This document shows positions 48,055 through 59,679 of a stretch of 64,000 nt of DNA, in pieces. Position numbers and translations under genes: made by a program. The notes below the pieces were generated by a model. The model worked only from the letters and a program-made list of their open reading frames with translations, did no database searches and was not told the DNA's origin. The first letter of the stretch is position 1. Each line of letters opens with the position of its first letter. The stretch is from Collybia mongolica (lineage: Eukaryota; Basidiomycota; Agaricomycetes; Agaricales; Clitocybaceae), in assembly GCA_013420905.1 (NCBI GenBank), contig JAAXNY010000006.1:1550001-1614000 (forward strand). Direction: 5' to 3'.

Positions 48055-51000
48055 ATGGACGTCTACACCACATCTTTTACTTATCCACGCCGGTCGCGTC
48101 ATATTCACCCACCCGCCCAGTCCCTCGAATTTCCTGCCCCAGAGCTCAGAGGCTCTTCCAACGACTCATATCCCACTGCCCACCACCTACAACAATCAAC
48201 TGGCAGCCTTTCAGATGTCGTTACATCGGCGGATGGCGAAGCCATTCAGAAGCTTGCCATGATGGCTATGTCACTTCATGGTTGTCATGTATCGTATTTC
48301 ACGGCGGATAATGGCCGAGGGTGGAACTTCCACATAACTGGAGCATACCAGCAGGTTATGGTCACTCGTGGCATGATATTGAAGGAATGCCCTATTCAGG
48401 TAACAAGATTCCTCAGCCCTCATAAGATTCTCCCTGACGTATCGATTTCAGCATCGTGCAGCCATTAAAGTCGCCCGTTCCGAAATCCTTGATTCCCCTT
48501 CTTCGAAGCCTACTTTGAAGAATGAAGTTCGACGACGACTCGATGAAATTGCTTCTCAAACTATGGCTCATATCGCTGTTGTCAACAGCCCATTATCTCT
48601 TTCCAACCGTACTCCTCCCGATGGAATTAGCAGTAGCGCTGGCTGGTCGGGTCTCGAGACCGAGCGAGTATGTGAGCTTGTGGTGACTGGACATGAGGAC
48701 GCTGTCGACCTCGCCCGGGTCCGTTTACTCGTTATGTTAGATGAGCTGGTGAGTGTTTTCTTTACTTCTGTATTTTCAATTCCAATCAATGTCTAACCTG
48801 TGTCTTAGAGCGGGCTTCATGCTGAACTCTGTGAAATTGATCATAAATTACACGCAATCATAGCTGGCAGGAAGCGCGGTGTTCTGCAGTCTATCCAGGA
48901 AGAAACCGCGACCAATATATACTTTCCATCCGCTTTACAGGGCCTCATGGGCCCCGAGCTGAACAGTGCCGTAGGTAGTTCGCAATCCTTTCGCAACAAC
49001 AATGTCATCTGGATCACGGGCGAATTTTTTGGAGTGCAACGGGCACGGGATATGCTCTATCAAGTCTCCGTCAACAAGGTGTGCCGTTTTATGACACACT
49101 CATGTTACCCTACTCATTTCGCACAACTCAAGAGTAAATCTGTCATCTCCAGAGATACTGCAATCTTACCTCGAAAACTCGATTGGATGGTCACTGACCG
49201 CACCGACGACTTGAAATCTATCATGGCTGACAATGCCACCTTTATACATTTCCCGCCCCTTGGGAGCTCAACCAGCTTAATCACAGTTTATGGGGATCAC
49301 CGGGTCAATATTCAGCGCACCATTCGATCCATCATGCAACTTGTGAGTATTGGAGGTTTTACTTCGGATTTTAACTCACCCTATGACAGGCTTGCCAGTA
49401 CTATGTCGGATCGTTTTGGCTTTTGCCTGTTCAATTTAATGCTCTACTGCCTCCAGCGAATCTCAACCCCTCGGCGGTTACCACGCTCCTTAAGCAAATT
49501 TCTTTGACGACTGGGGCTGAAGTCGTTTTCAAAAGCATGTGTTTCGAGATGCATGGTCTTGAACACGAAGTTCGTGCCGCGGTTAGCATGGTCATGGAAC
49601 TCGATATTATCAAGGTACGTCATCGGCTGAGTTTCATAAGTGTATCTGTTCATTGAAATGTCAGACTTTCCATCATGAAATTCGTTTCCAAATTGAACTA
49701 TCCAACGAGCATCGTGAATTTATCAGTGGCAAGAAGAACGGGAAGATAAACAAGATAATGCAAACAACTAATGTCAAGATCAAGTTCGAAACGTTCAACG
49801 ATCACAATTTTCTTATCGACATTGCTGGTCCCGACAACTCTGTACTTCAAGGCCTCTCCCTGTTACAGGAAGAACTTCCTGCAGAAATATCATTCCACGT
49901 TCCGGAAGCGTATCACAAGCGCATTATTGGGGTTGGTGGGAGAAGTATTCAACGTATCATGAAAAAATTCGGCGTATACGTGAAGTTTTCGAATGCCGAA
50001 GAATTTGCTGCCCTCGGGGGCTATAACGACAACGACGATAACGTTGTCGCCAGGACTCCCGCAAAGAATGCAATCAATCTAGACAACCTCAAACAATCCG
50101 TAATGGAGTTAGTCAACCCCAAGGTAGTGATTCGCTAGCTCTTTAATATTAGACTCGAAATTGACCTTCCCTTAGGACAAAGACTATGTAAATGAAACGG
50201 TATCCATACCTCGACGATACCACCGCACCCTTTTAGGAGAAAAGAGTATTTTTATACATGACATTGAGACGAAAACCAACTCTCGCGTCCGATTCCCTGA
50301 CAAGGAAACGGCATCTGACGTTGTTACAATATTTGGACCTGAGAGCCAGGTTCAAATCGCTGCGGCCATGTTGTTGGTATGTGAGGTATTTCACGGTTAA
50401 GCTACCCAACTAACTACCATACAGGACCACGTCCCTTTCGAGGCTGACATGTCTGTACCACCAAGTACCGAGCTCCCACGGGTTTGCAGCCTGACCGAGT
50501 TCAACAACCTCGTTGAACGCGTCAAGCGTGAACTGCAAGTTGCCATCGTTCCGAATTTCAAGAGCGGTGTTGAGAGTAATGGCAGCTCTGGCACCGAAAC
50601 ACCAACTGAATTTTCCTTTAAATTTCGGTGCCAGCGGAGTAATAGCGATTTCCTTATAACTGCCAGGGAGATGCTTGAGCAATTCTTGCTGAATCATAAT
50701 ATCCACGTTTATCCATCGCCAACTGCACACACCCACAAAAGAGGGGACTCATTCGCAGAAGCATTCCCCCACTTCGACAGCAAAGTTTTGTCCACCGCAA
50801 AGACTCGTGGTCATGGTTAGCATCATTCATAATCCCGCTGTGTCTTATCTCATCTCATGCCTTAGAATCTGTGGACATGGGGCGTCCAGATGTTGGGGAT
50901 CGGGATCGTAGGCTTAGAATGGCAAATTCTTCACCTGATGTCAAAGCTCTGTTCAATTCCCCGTCGTACATATATAATTTGGAGGAGCACGAAGACCCGG

Positions 51001-51498
51001 AAACCTATCTACCTGGACCCACGGCCGAATATTGGACCCCTCTCCCGCCAATTGTGAATGAGGATTCTCTACAAACATACTATTTGACTGACATCCGTCT
51101 TCTAGGGCTCGGGAATTCCGCACCGTACGAGACACTCAGAAGATGCCATCAAACGAGGATCAGACTCCCTTCTTGAGTCGAAACTCAAGGAACAAATTTC
51201 GAAGCCTCGCTCTTTACAAAACCGCGCGCAATCTCTGGACTTGACTTTCTCTCTTTCCCGTATCACGGAATCATCCTCGAGATTCCCTCCACCTGAGTCG
51301 CCGACGACGTCGACGGGTGATACAGGAGGCAACTCATCTCCTGCTTCCGCAACCGCACCTTCCTTCCCCAGTGTTTACGGTCCTCCCATGGCAGCAAGAA
51401 CAGCGGTCATAGGGACCTCTGCCCAAAGGTCGGAAAACGTACTCGACGATGAAGCTGTCGATGAGGTGTCCCGGGTCATCTCCAATCTGGGACTATAA
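48055..51498 (+). CDS. Multi-KH-domain RNA-binding protein
   Basis: A large RNA-binding protein of about 1,000 residues. It starts MDVYTTSFTYPRRSRHIHPP. Recognisable KH modules lie at AELCEIDHKLHAIIAGRKRG-VLQSIQEE, at EFISGKKNGKINKIMQTTNV and, most clearly, at VPEAYHKRIIGVGGRSIQRI-MKKFGVYVKF with an intact GVGG loop. A further one covers IPRRYHRTLLGEKSIFIHDI. The first half has other KH-like segments that are degenerate. The tail (from 51100) is Ser/Pro-rich and ends VSRVISNLGL. The order suggests the fungal multi-KH group to which Ustilago Khd4 and animal Bicaudal-C-type proteins belong; this is inference, since no SAM domain is present. About nine exons. Confidence 0.82.
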
Positions 51499-51751
51499 TC
51501 CGACGGTTTATTCAATGTACAGAAGTTGATGTGTGTATAAAGACCCCGATTTGAATTCCTCTCCCTCTACGTCGTGGATGGTCTGTATGTACCATACATC
51601 CCCATATGTGACATACAGCTTCGATCTCACTTGTACAATATGTTCCTACAATAGTGGGCTGGTCGTATTTTTATCCTTTCACTAATAAACTATGTGGTAT
51701 TATAACATCAGGTGTCCGTGGAGGGGGGCATGGTGAGAAACAATAAAGGAA

Positions 51752-53333
51752 CTAATTCACAATCCAAGGTACTTCATACAAAATAAAATCATAGAAGTCC
51801 TGCTCCATCAGAGATTGATATTCTCCAACAAAATCGTCTCCCTCTCCCCTTCCAGCCTTCTTCGCTTGCGCACGACCGGAACGCGGGCTAAGGTAAGCGA
51901 AGTGGTTTTGAAGGACGTTGAAAATCTTCTTGGTTGACTTTGCTTCAGGCTGTACAAGTCGGCGTGAGTGTACATAGTCATGGTGTCGCGGTGGGGCATG
52001 CTCCCTACCTTGACCACAATCCCCATATAGTTTGCTGGTAGGCCAAACCGCAGAACGCATTCGACGAATAGACGTACGACCTTCAGATGAACCAAAATTT
52101 GGAAAGATTCGGAGAAGTTTGTCCGCGATAATCGAAGGAGCTCCGTCTTCAAGCCCACTTAAGAGGTATTCAATCCAAATAAGTCGAGACTTACCCAAAG
52201 TTCTTTTTCAGTTGTGTCCGCCATACTAAGATCTTCTCGTTGCTTCACAAGTTCGTCTTCCGAATATACGAAATCCCTGACAACGAACCTGGAGGGCCGT
52301 CAGATTTGTTTGAAGATGGCTGAAATGAGATGAACTAACTTGTTCTCACGACACGCCTGGGCGAAATCATCGTGAACCCGCCGGAACACCACGACACCAA
52401 ACAAGGTATACTCATCATCAGACGCGATTGTTCTGAGTAATGACGTTAGTGCAGGAAAATAGCCGTTGTAGCTGAGTTACGTTGAAGACCGTGGCACTAC
52501 CATTGTTGTTAGGCTCTCATATTTATAATTCCACTCTTTGATGCGGGCCCTTGGGCCTCGTTAATAGGTTCAATATAGATGATACATCCGCCCTTACCTA
52601 GGGACCGCTACAAGAAGGGTTTCAAGGTATTCGGAATCCTCAATAAAATCTTCTTTGGATACAACATCAGCTAAAGAACGAACAGAAAGATTGCCTCTAT
52701 GGTGGCCATCAGGCTCGCTTTCGGAGGGGGGATGTAACTTCGCTTACAATTTCTTTCTTTGCATCTGTGTCAAAGATCCCTTGACAAGATTATAATTATT
52801 GAGCTTTGCCTTCATGGCATTATCTATGGAAGCCATCTCCTGCCAAAGCATGAGTAATAAATGGCAGAAAACGGCGGTGCGAACACGCACTTTGTTCAAA
52901 GTATCAACCAGTTCCCGAAGGGACTTCTGGATACCATAGCGCCCTTCGTTCCATTTCCACCCCTTCAATAAATAATCATCGACGCTTTGCTCATCTACGA
53001 GAATGTGCTGAGCAAGCTTCGTAGAGTCGTTGTTTAACAGATTGCGGAGCGTGTCCACGGTCTTCGCGACCGTTGCTGTGAAAAAAGCGTCTTGTTTCGG
53101 CAGATCCTCTGAAAGCGCGATGAGGAGATCGAGGGTCCCGGTCTGTGGGTCACAGATAAGATTAGCCACGATTTATAGGACATTTGGCCCACCTTGAAGG
53201 AAGGAATATCGAGTTGGGCGAGCCCGAAAGATTTGGATTGATGCGCGAGCTTTGAGTGAAGTTCTTGACCAAGACCTTCAGCTTCGCCATCGTTGGGCAC
53301 GGCGATTAACCATGTACTCTGATCTGAAGGCAT
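51752..53333 (-). CDS. VMA5: V-type ATPase subunit C
   Basis: Subunit C links the V1 and Vo sectors and controls reversible disassembly of the vacuolar proton pump. Family blocks in order are [90 protein letters not shown], then [71 protein letters not shown] and [13 protein letters not shown] [15 protein letters not shown]. The end is YEVPWIVN. About seven introns. Divergent from the sulfurtransferase gene with a 150-base gap. Confidence 0.92.
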
Positions 53334-53484
53334 AGTAGCGCGCAGATGGCTCGCGAGTCTAGCAGCACCGCGCCACTAATGCAGACTATTTGTCTCTGTT
53401 TTATCGCCATACCTTTGAACACAAAGTTTAACTTCTTTCAGCCCAGATCCGAATGACCTCGTCGCAGTCCGGCCCCAGTCCATT

Positions 53485-54738
53485 ATGGCTTGCCTCATCA
53501 GAAATCCACTCCAGACTCTAGTAAAAACATACTCTCATCGCTTCATGTCGTCCGGTTCCACCCCTCTGTTGTTATCGCCGTCCCAAGTACGCCATCTTAC
53601 CGAGTCCAACAAACCCGTCGCGCTGCTGGATGCATCATGGGTTATGCCAAATTCTTCACGAAACCCATATAATGAGTTCCTTGCGAGACGCATCCCTGGC
53701 GCACAATTCCTTGATATAGACAAGGTCTCCAGCCCTCATGAATTGGGACTGAAACACATGATGCCGACCGAGCGTGTATTCGCGGACGCGTGTGGTATGC
53801 TCTCCGACTCCCTTTTATAAATTTATTTTGACAGTAAATGTCGCTCTCAGAGGCATTTGGAATTGAACGCTCATCTCACGTAGTATTGTAAGCCCTGATC
53901 ACAGTGTTCTGTCCTCAATCCTGAGAGAGGCGTTCAGCTATGACACATCCGGAGTATTTTCGTCACCCCGGGCCCTCTTTATGTTCAGGACCTTCGGCCA
54001 CCAGAACTCAAGCATCTTAAACGGAGGGCTACCTGCTTGGGTTGATCTAGGCTTTCCCGTGGAAAGTGGGCCTCTGCCTTGGATAAAGAACACGTGTTAT
54101 GAAACTCCTGTCCTTCAAACCGACGCTATAAAAGGCGAGTGATGCCTATAACAAATTACGTATAAATGGTAATAGAACCGTTCCCAGATTATGATGCTAT
54201 AGTGACCAATTCGGTCCAGGATCCTTTGACCAACTCAAGTACCAGTCTTGTTCTTGACGCCCGCGCTCGCGGGAGGTCAGTAATAGCCTTCTAATTCTTT
54301 TCGCCTAATGAAATTGGTACTCTCCAGATACCTAGGGCAGGAACCCGAGCCTCGTCCTGGGCTCTCATCTGGTCATATCCCCAATTCTCTGTCTTTGCCT
54401 TTCAATCTCTTTCTCAAAAAGAACTCCACTAAAGACGGTGCTGAGTACACAACCTTGCTTCCTGAACCGGACCTCAAGATGGCTCTGGTTGGTGCGGTTG
54501 GAGCGGAGCGCACTAGCCACATCATCCAAGGTTTCATTCCCGTGATTACTAGCTGTGGTAGTGGTATGACCGCTGCAGTCCTGTGGTTGGGTTTAAAATG
54601 TCTGGGGGTAGAGAGAGTTAGTCTGTACGATGAGGTCAGTACCTTTAGGCGACACAAAATATTGTTCTTAAATTCATACAGTCTTGGACAGGGTATGCCA
54701 TGCGCGCGACTAGTAAAATTGAAACCACGAGTCCTTAG
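53485..54738 (+). CDS. Two-domain thiosulfate/3-mercaptopyruvate sulfurtransferase (rhodanese family, Tum1/MST-like)
   Basis: The N-terminus MACLIRNPLQTLVKTYSHRF is a likely mitochondrial signal with an internal start at MSSGST. Rhodanese domain 1 has VALLDASWVMPNSSRNPYNE, RRIPGAQFLDIDKVSSPHEL, SSHVVLYDTSGVFSSPRALF and LNGGLPAWVDLGFPVESGPL. Domain 2 has SLVLDARARGRYLGQEPEPR, SGHIPNSLSLPFNLFLKKNS and the active loop ITSCGSGMTAAVLWLGLKCL, where the Cys is the sulfur carrier; CGSGxTA is MST/Tum1-like. The last exon is SWTGYAMRATSKIETTSP. Likely roles are sulfur relay for tRNA thiolation or cyanide detoxification (inference). Six introns. Confidence 0.9.
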
Positions 54739-57093
54739 CTTTTTCGGTCGGCACCTGTCGCTGTTCGGGGAGGGCTCAATCCTTCAGTGCTGATTACACT
54801 GCTATATAACTACCCCTACCTTTTTTTCGAAGAGATGTTTGCATCTCCTGCCATCATATATGGACGGGCGAGCGTGACCTTCGCAAAGCAATTCTTTACG
54901 AGAACTCCACCAAATGCCAAGAAGACTATAACACCCATCTTCTGGCCCCATTAGAGACGTTTTACACCCGCCAGCAAAACCTGATTCGAATTGGCGAGAT
55001 TTAGCTAACTCTTGTTTGATCGGAGTCAGCCATCGAGAACAACTTTGGTGGAAAGGCACGAGATAGCATGATCGTTTTCAGCGACGGCACGGAATAACCA
55101 GTACACACTATTCTGATTATTGTACTCCCGGTACAATAGGTAGTTGTGCTGTGTACAGAGTCATGCAGGAGAATTATGGGAAATTACATAAACCCAGACT
55201 CTTCCTTGAGTTTCGCTTAACCTCTAATGGCAAACTACAGAAAATATAGACATGCAAACAGTCCTCATTAGGGCAGTTCTGCGTTTCAATATTTTATAGG
55301 AGATCCGTGAAAACCTTGGTTCTACAGGTTCTGCCAATAGGCCGGAAGAGCTACCCCACTGTGCATGGAACCACGACACCAAAGAATACCAGTCGAGTCT
55401 CAATAAAGATATTATATCTTTTCGTCATTTTGCAAAATTGCTCTCTTATAAGCACTCCTTTGTGTCGAGTCGAGGGTTTTCATTGCTTACAGATACAGTA
55501 TTAGTTTTACATTACATTAAACTTCGCTTCTTTTGCTGCTACCCCTTAATCTCCAAGATAACAGACACCAGCTGCCCCCCGGAACGCACTACGTGCATGG
55601 GTAGATCAAAAGTTACCAATCTTGTATGTCTGATTGTCTCTTCGATAGGCCGAGTCATGGTATGTCGAAATACCATCATGTCAATGGCATGCTTGCAAAA
55701 CAGCCATAAAAGGTGGTTTGTTTCGACTGGGAAGTTTGCTTAGAGTACGTGCTGCTGTAGATTTTCGCGTCAGCCGTTTATGGTTCAGATGAGATGTGCC
55801 GGGATAATTCACGTCGCCCACTATATCGGACCTCAATCCTATGCGCCTTGCCTCGTCGAAGGACAGTCAACTGCCAGCTAAATTGTCAGCTGTAATGAGT
55901 TAAAGCATGTGAAAGCACTTCTGGAGAAACATGCCTCTCTAGTAAAAGAGTATTGTAGCCCTTCTTTACTACCTCTGTCAGTAGTTGTTGGCGAGCGAAG
56001 ACCACGGCGTCTTGGGGGTCAATGATTTTCTTCATGTGGTTGACGTTGAAAACATATGTTCCACAGACATCCACCTCGCCTACTGCCGTGATATCTAAGT
56101 CTGAACCGTAGTGAGTAAGTGTCTCCAACGAAAATGAAAGTATAGTACCATCGTCACTATAATACATAGGAATGGGTTCAACAGATTTGCTGTCCACAAC
56201 TTCCCAAGGGGTTTCTCGTCGACGGAGATTGAACATGCTCGTCAGAAACAGTCTGAGCGATAAAAATGAACGTGTTTGGTGCGTGGAAGGTGGGAACAAG
56301 ATGCTTTACATGAATCGCAGGGGTCATCCGCCGACTGATTCATCTTATATCACTAGAGAACTCAGATATGCACCGCCACAATTAGATGGCATCGCCTCAG
56401 CGGACTGCGGTGCGCGTCGTTTGAGAAGGTATAGCATGAGATCCGGGGCCCGAAAGATTGCTTTAGTGCATCTCTAATAATGAAAGCTGATTATTTCACT
56501 GCGCTGATGCCATCGCATTGGATGCGTATCAAGCAGGCTGATATAGAACACATCCGATCGTGATTTACAGGTGATTGAGGGTGAGTCTTAAGTTTCATGT
56601 AGGAAATTAGCGCACCTCTAGATATCCGATGAAATTGTTGTTTGGGCTGCGGATTTCACACGCAACACATCTACGGAGGGCTGCCATTGGTGTATTAGTT
56701 CTGGCCCGCAGCTGATGTACACCTGAAACGAGCGATGTGCGCTTGAAGCATCTATCCATGGGCATGGTTTCATCGACTATGTAAGAAGCCGAATGAATGG
56801 TGCATGACGAGCACAAGCGGCAGACTGGTCTGAGTCAGAGTCGGAGGGACGGCACAATCAGTCATCGTTCATGAATAATGCAACCGGGGGTTAATTTTGT
56901 CATCAAAGGGAGCATGAAAATCTTGGACTAGCGCAGATATTATCAAGTGTTCCGGAAGAAGGATCGTTGAAGGCAGATTGGGTGGGACTGAAGGTAATGT
57001 TGACAGTTGTTATCTTCGCAACTACTTACAAAGCCCGTCATTTTTGGATTTTGTTGATTTCGCGGCACACACTGACAGTACACTGATAAATAT
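54739..57093. other. Gene-poor interval with one orphan coding fragment
   Basis: This 2.35-kb stretch is the longest gap in the window. The only coding-like piece is the minus-strand frame 55886-56299, annotated separately. Other frames (54802-55059, 55307-55743, 56172-56477, 56607-56816, 56978-57271) show no family motif. I see no inverted repeats, target-site duplication or transposase remains. Confidence 0.5.
55886..56299 (-). pseudogene. Orphan coding fragment of an uncharacterised fungal protein, probably truncated
   Basis: A 137-codon frame contains WEVVDSKSVEPIPMYYSDDG, LETLTHYGSDLDITAVGEVD, VCGTYVFNVNHMKKIIDPQD and ARQQLLTEVVKKGYNTLLLE. Its composition and even hydrophobic pattern look like real protein. 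I recall related sequences in agaricomycetes that continue after LLLE with a Trp-rich segment; here the frame changes to an unrelated tail (RHVSPEVLSHALTHYS), so the gene may be broken or a further intron may be missed. No good continuation was found up- or downstream. The family memory is not verified. Confidence 0.4.
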
Positions 57094-57889
57094 TTATAAA
57101 GCCAATAGAGCTGCTATGATACCGCACACGCTTGAAATCAACCTTATGGGCGTAATAGAATCCTTTGATCCAGAACTTGACGGTGCGGTTCCCGTCGCAT
57201 TCGAACAAGTAACATCCGAGGAAATGGTGGCATTATTTGACAGGGTCAAATCAGCACACTGGGAACGATGAATCCACGTAAGGATCGAAGACTAGGCTCA
57301 AACAACATAACTAAGAACTTGCCTGGTAGAGGTTGCTGTCTCCGCCATCAAAAATAATCTATGAATGCGAAGTCAGTTAAATGTGGACGGTCTCGGTAAA
57401 GGTTACGACCTGAATCGTAACATTCTGTCCGCCCTTCAGACTTGTCCCGTTTGCATTGGCGGTGAAATCCAGTGGGATGCAGAATTTACCCTCTCCATTT
57501 ACCTGGAAGAAGGGGACCACTTGTGAGAAGTTATCGAACGACGTCGGGTTCGCCGCAGGAGAAACCAATACCCCCCCTTGCATAGCAACATTCAGCATGT
57601 CTTAATCGGAGTGATAAATGACACTGACCAGTCCAAAGTGGGTGTTCTGAGTTGAGGGTGAAGAATCCTCCACTTAAAGGGAACTCAGTACGATTGGCAG
57701 CCGGGTTCAGGTATCCATCTAAAAATGCTCATGAGGAATATGATTTGTATCACAGACGCACAACGCACCACAAAAATTTGGTTCATTATCCTCGTTGAAT
57801 GTGCCTCGAGGAGGTGGGAATTGCAATTGAAAGTGGGCGGAGACGACACCCACAAGCCCCAAGAATATGAAAGCGATGGTGCGTCGCAT
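57094..57889 (-). CDS. BIM1-like (X325) copper-binding GPI-anchored protein A
   Basis: Extracellular copper-acquisition proteins related to Cryptococcus Bim1 bind copper with an N-terminal His. The signal peptide [18 protein letters not shown] should be cut to expose [20 protein letters not shown]. Next exons give [27 protein letters not shown] (His at mature residue ~48), [30 protein letters not shown] and [17 protein letters not shown]. The last exon, [18 protein letters not shown], ends in a Ser/Gly linker and the hydrophobic GPI-type tail [13 protein letters not shown], with the stop at 57094. The intron after NLYQ has a GC donor (CAG|GCAAGT). It lies in tandem with copy B and shares its exon plan. 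Confidence 0.85.
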
Positions 57890-58396
57890 GTCTACAAAAT
57901 TAGACAGGCTAGAAGCTGCGTTTCTGGGAAATTATCACCAAGGATAATCATCCTTTTAAGCTTGGAAAGCATGTGCAGTCTCTGAGCGAAAAACTTTTTT
58001 TCACTTTTGTCGAAGTTCTATAGATACATCATCATTTTAACAGTTCTTCGATCAATAACAATCAGAACAGGGAGCTCTCTCACACTCTGTGGACCACGGT
58101 GGGAGTGTCAGAATTAGGATTGTTATCCGACGTGTTCCAAGTCCATAGGTGAGGATCATGATGATGTTGTACCCATACATACTTCGAGGAAGTCTCAGGC
58201 GGCAGTCACCAGTCAGGAAGACGTGATTTGATTTGATTTGATTTGATTTATTCAACAGAGATGCTGATAATTATATGTGACAATCAGCCACGAGCGCATC
58301 GGCGAAATTCACGCCCGGACGCAATCTCTTGTAGCTATGCGTATATTACACATCGTAAGGCAAAGTATAGTGTGGTTTAAGTGAGACTTTTTCCTT
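57890..58396. promoter_or_regulatory. Upstream region of BIM1-like gene A
   Basis: This 507-base region lies between the tandem copper-protein genes. On the plus strand AAAAACTTTTTTTCAC at 57989-58004 followed by TTTTGTCG resembles a stretch upstream of copy B. The region also holds the pentamer repeat at 58225-58249. The 3' UTR of copy B is expected near 58300-58396. Confidence 0.45.
58225..58249. repeat. (GATTT)5 microsatellite
   Basis: Five exact copies of GATTT follow each other in the gap between the two BIM1-like genes. It is the only clean tandem microsatellite I noticed between genes. Confidence 0.9.
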
Positions 58397-59221
58397 TCAA
58401 AGAAGCATCAAAGCCATGCTGCCAAAGCCCATCAGGAGGGCGGTATATCCTGCCAAGTTCTGCACGCTCCCTGCAGTTTGAGATGGTTTTGGGGCGTCCG
58501 AGCCGTGGCCATGGTCAGTCGTCTCGTTTTTGCAGGTGGAATTTGAGGAGATGGTGGCATTGTTGGACAACGTGAGATCGGCACACTGCAACATGGTTAT
58601 TAGGGGGTACCTTTCAAGACGTTTTCAACCACTGACCTGATACAAGTTTCCGTCACCACCTTCGAAAACAACCTAAAAGGCAATGAAAAATGTGGAAGGA
58701 TATACAAGGATCGTGACGAACCTGAATCGTAACGTTTGATCCTTCTTCTACCCCGGGAATATTGGCAGCAGAGATGTTGAGGGGAATGCAGAATGTTCCT
58801 GCTCCATCCTCTTTGGCGTAGCCCTTTACGAGTTGCTGTTCGCCATTCACCGTGAAATTATCAAACGATGTGGGATTTTGCGCCGTTGAAATGATTACAC
58901 CAGCTTTTTCAGTTCAGTTTGTGTGTGTGTTGGGAAGGAGCGTAGATAGTCTCACCTGTCCAGCCTGGGTGTCCAGTCTTGATCGTAAAGAATCCATCGG
59001 AGAGGGGGAAGATCGTGCGGTTGTTGATGGCATTGTTGTGGCCGCCTGTTGGGATGATCCGTAAGTTTATATCCGTCAGATTAAGAAAATAACCACTGAC
59101 CACAAAACTTCGGTTCATCGTCAGCTACAAAAGCCCCTCGCGGCTCAGGATAATTGAGACGAAAGTGGGCGTTTGTGACGCTGGCAAGGCATGCGACGAC
59201 AGCAACAATAGGGAAACGCAT
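58397..59221 (-). CDS. BIM1-like (X325) copper-binding GPI-anchored protein B
   Basis: Tandem partner of copy A. The signal peptide [18 protein letters not shown] precedes the mature [20 protein letters not shown]. The next exons give [27 protein letters not shown] (His at mature residue ~48 again), [35 protein letters not shown] and [22 protein letters not shown] in two pieces. [18 protein letters not shown] follows, then a Ser/Thr/His linker and the hydrophobic GPI-type tail [20 protein letters not shown]. Here the intron after NLYQ has a normal GT donor. His1, His48 and the Asp of GGD are candidate copper ligands by analogy with X325 proteins. It is LPMO-like in shape but the family is thought not to cut polysaccharides. 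Confidence 0.88.
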
Positions 59222-59679
59222 TTTGAATCGTAAATGAGACGTAAAGCAGGGAGAAAATTGCACCGAATTTCCTGCATTTCGAGTGTCGGGGTCCAAGCTT
59301 TATAGAGTTTATTGATTCAAAGAGGGAACGCTTTCAATCGGTTAGAAGAAAAGAAAAAAAAAACTTTTTTCACAGATACTTGGCGGTTGACGCTTTTGTC
59401 ATGATCAGGGACCGGCTGGTGACGATGGCGGCTGATGGCGGCGGGAGGTGAGGGCGATGCCAAGCCTACGCGGATGTACTTGGCAGATGTTAGGGTCGGT
59501 CACAAAGTGATATCGAGCGGTGGCTTGAATTATTGGGACCCGATGATTTGGGCAGATTCAAGGTAAAGATTTCCTATTATTATACAAAACTAAGCTCACT
59601 ACAACGTCTCACGAGATGTATGTGTGCTTGGGTAACACTTGTCATGAAATGGTAACTTGTAACTTCTCGAATTCAAACG
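59222..59679. promoter_or_regulatory. Promoter of BIM1-like gene B and 3' side of the copper transporter gene
   Basis: A TATA box, CTCTATAAAG on the minus strand at 59297-59306, lies about 76-85 bases upstream of the start. Further up, the plus strand reads AAAAACTTTTTTCAC at about 59359-59373, close to a matching stretch before copy A. No exact yeast-type TTTGCTC copper element was seen. Confidence 0.55.

Noticed and set aside
54802..55059. Possible gene after the sulfurtransferase
   Set aside because: Neither strand gives a recognisable protein or a convincing splice pattern.
56978..57271. 97-codon plus-strand frame
   Set aside because: Mostly antisense to the last exon of BIM1-like A, which is well supported.
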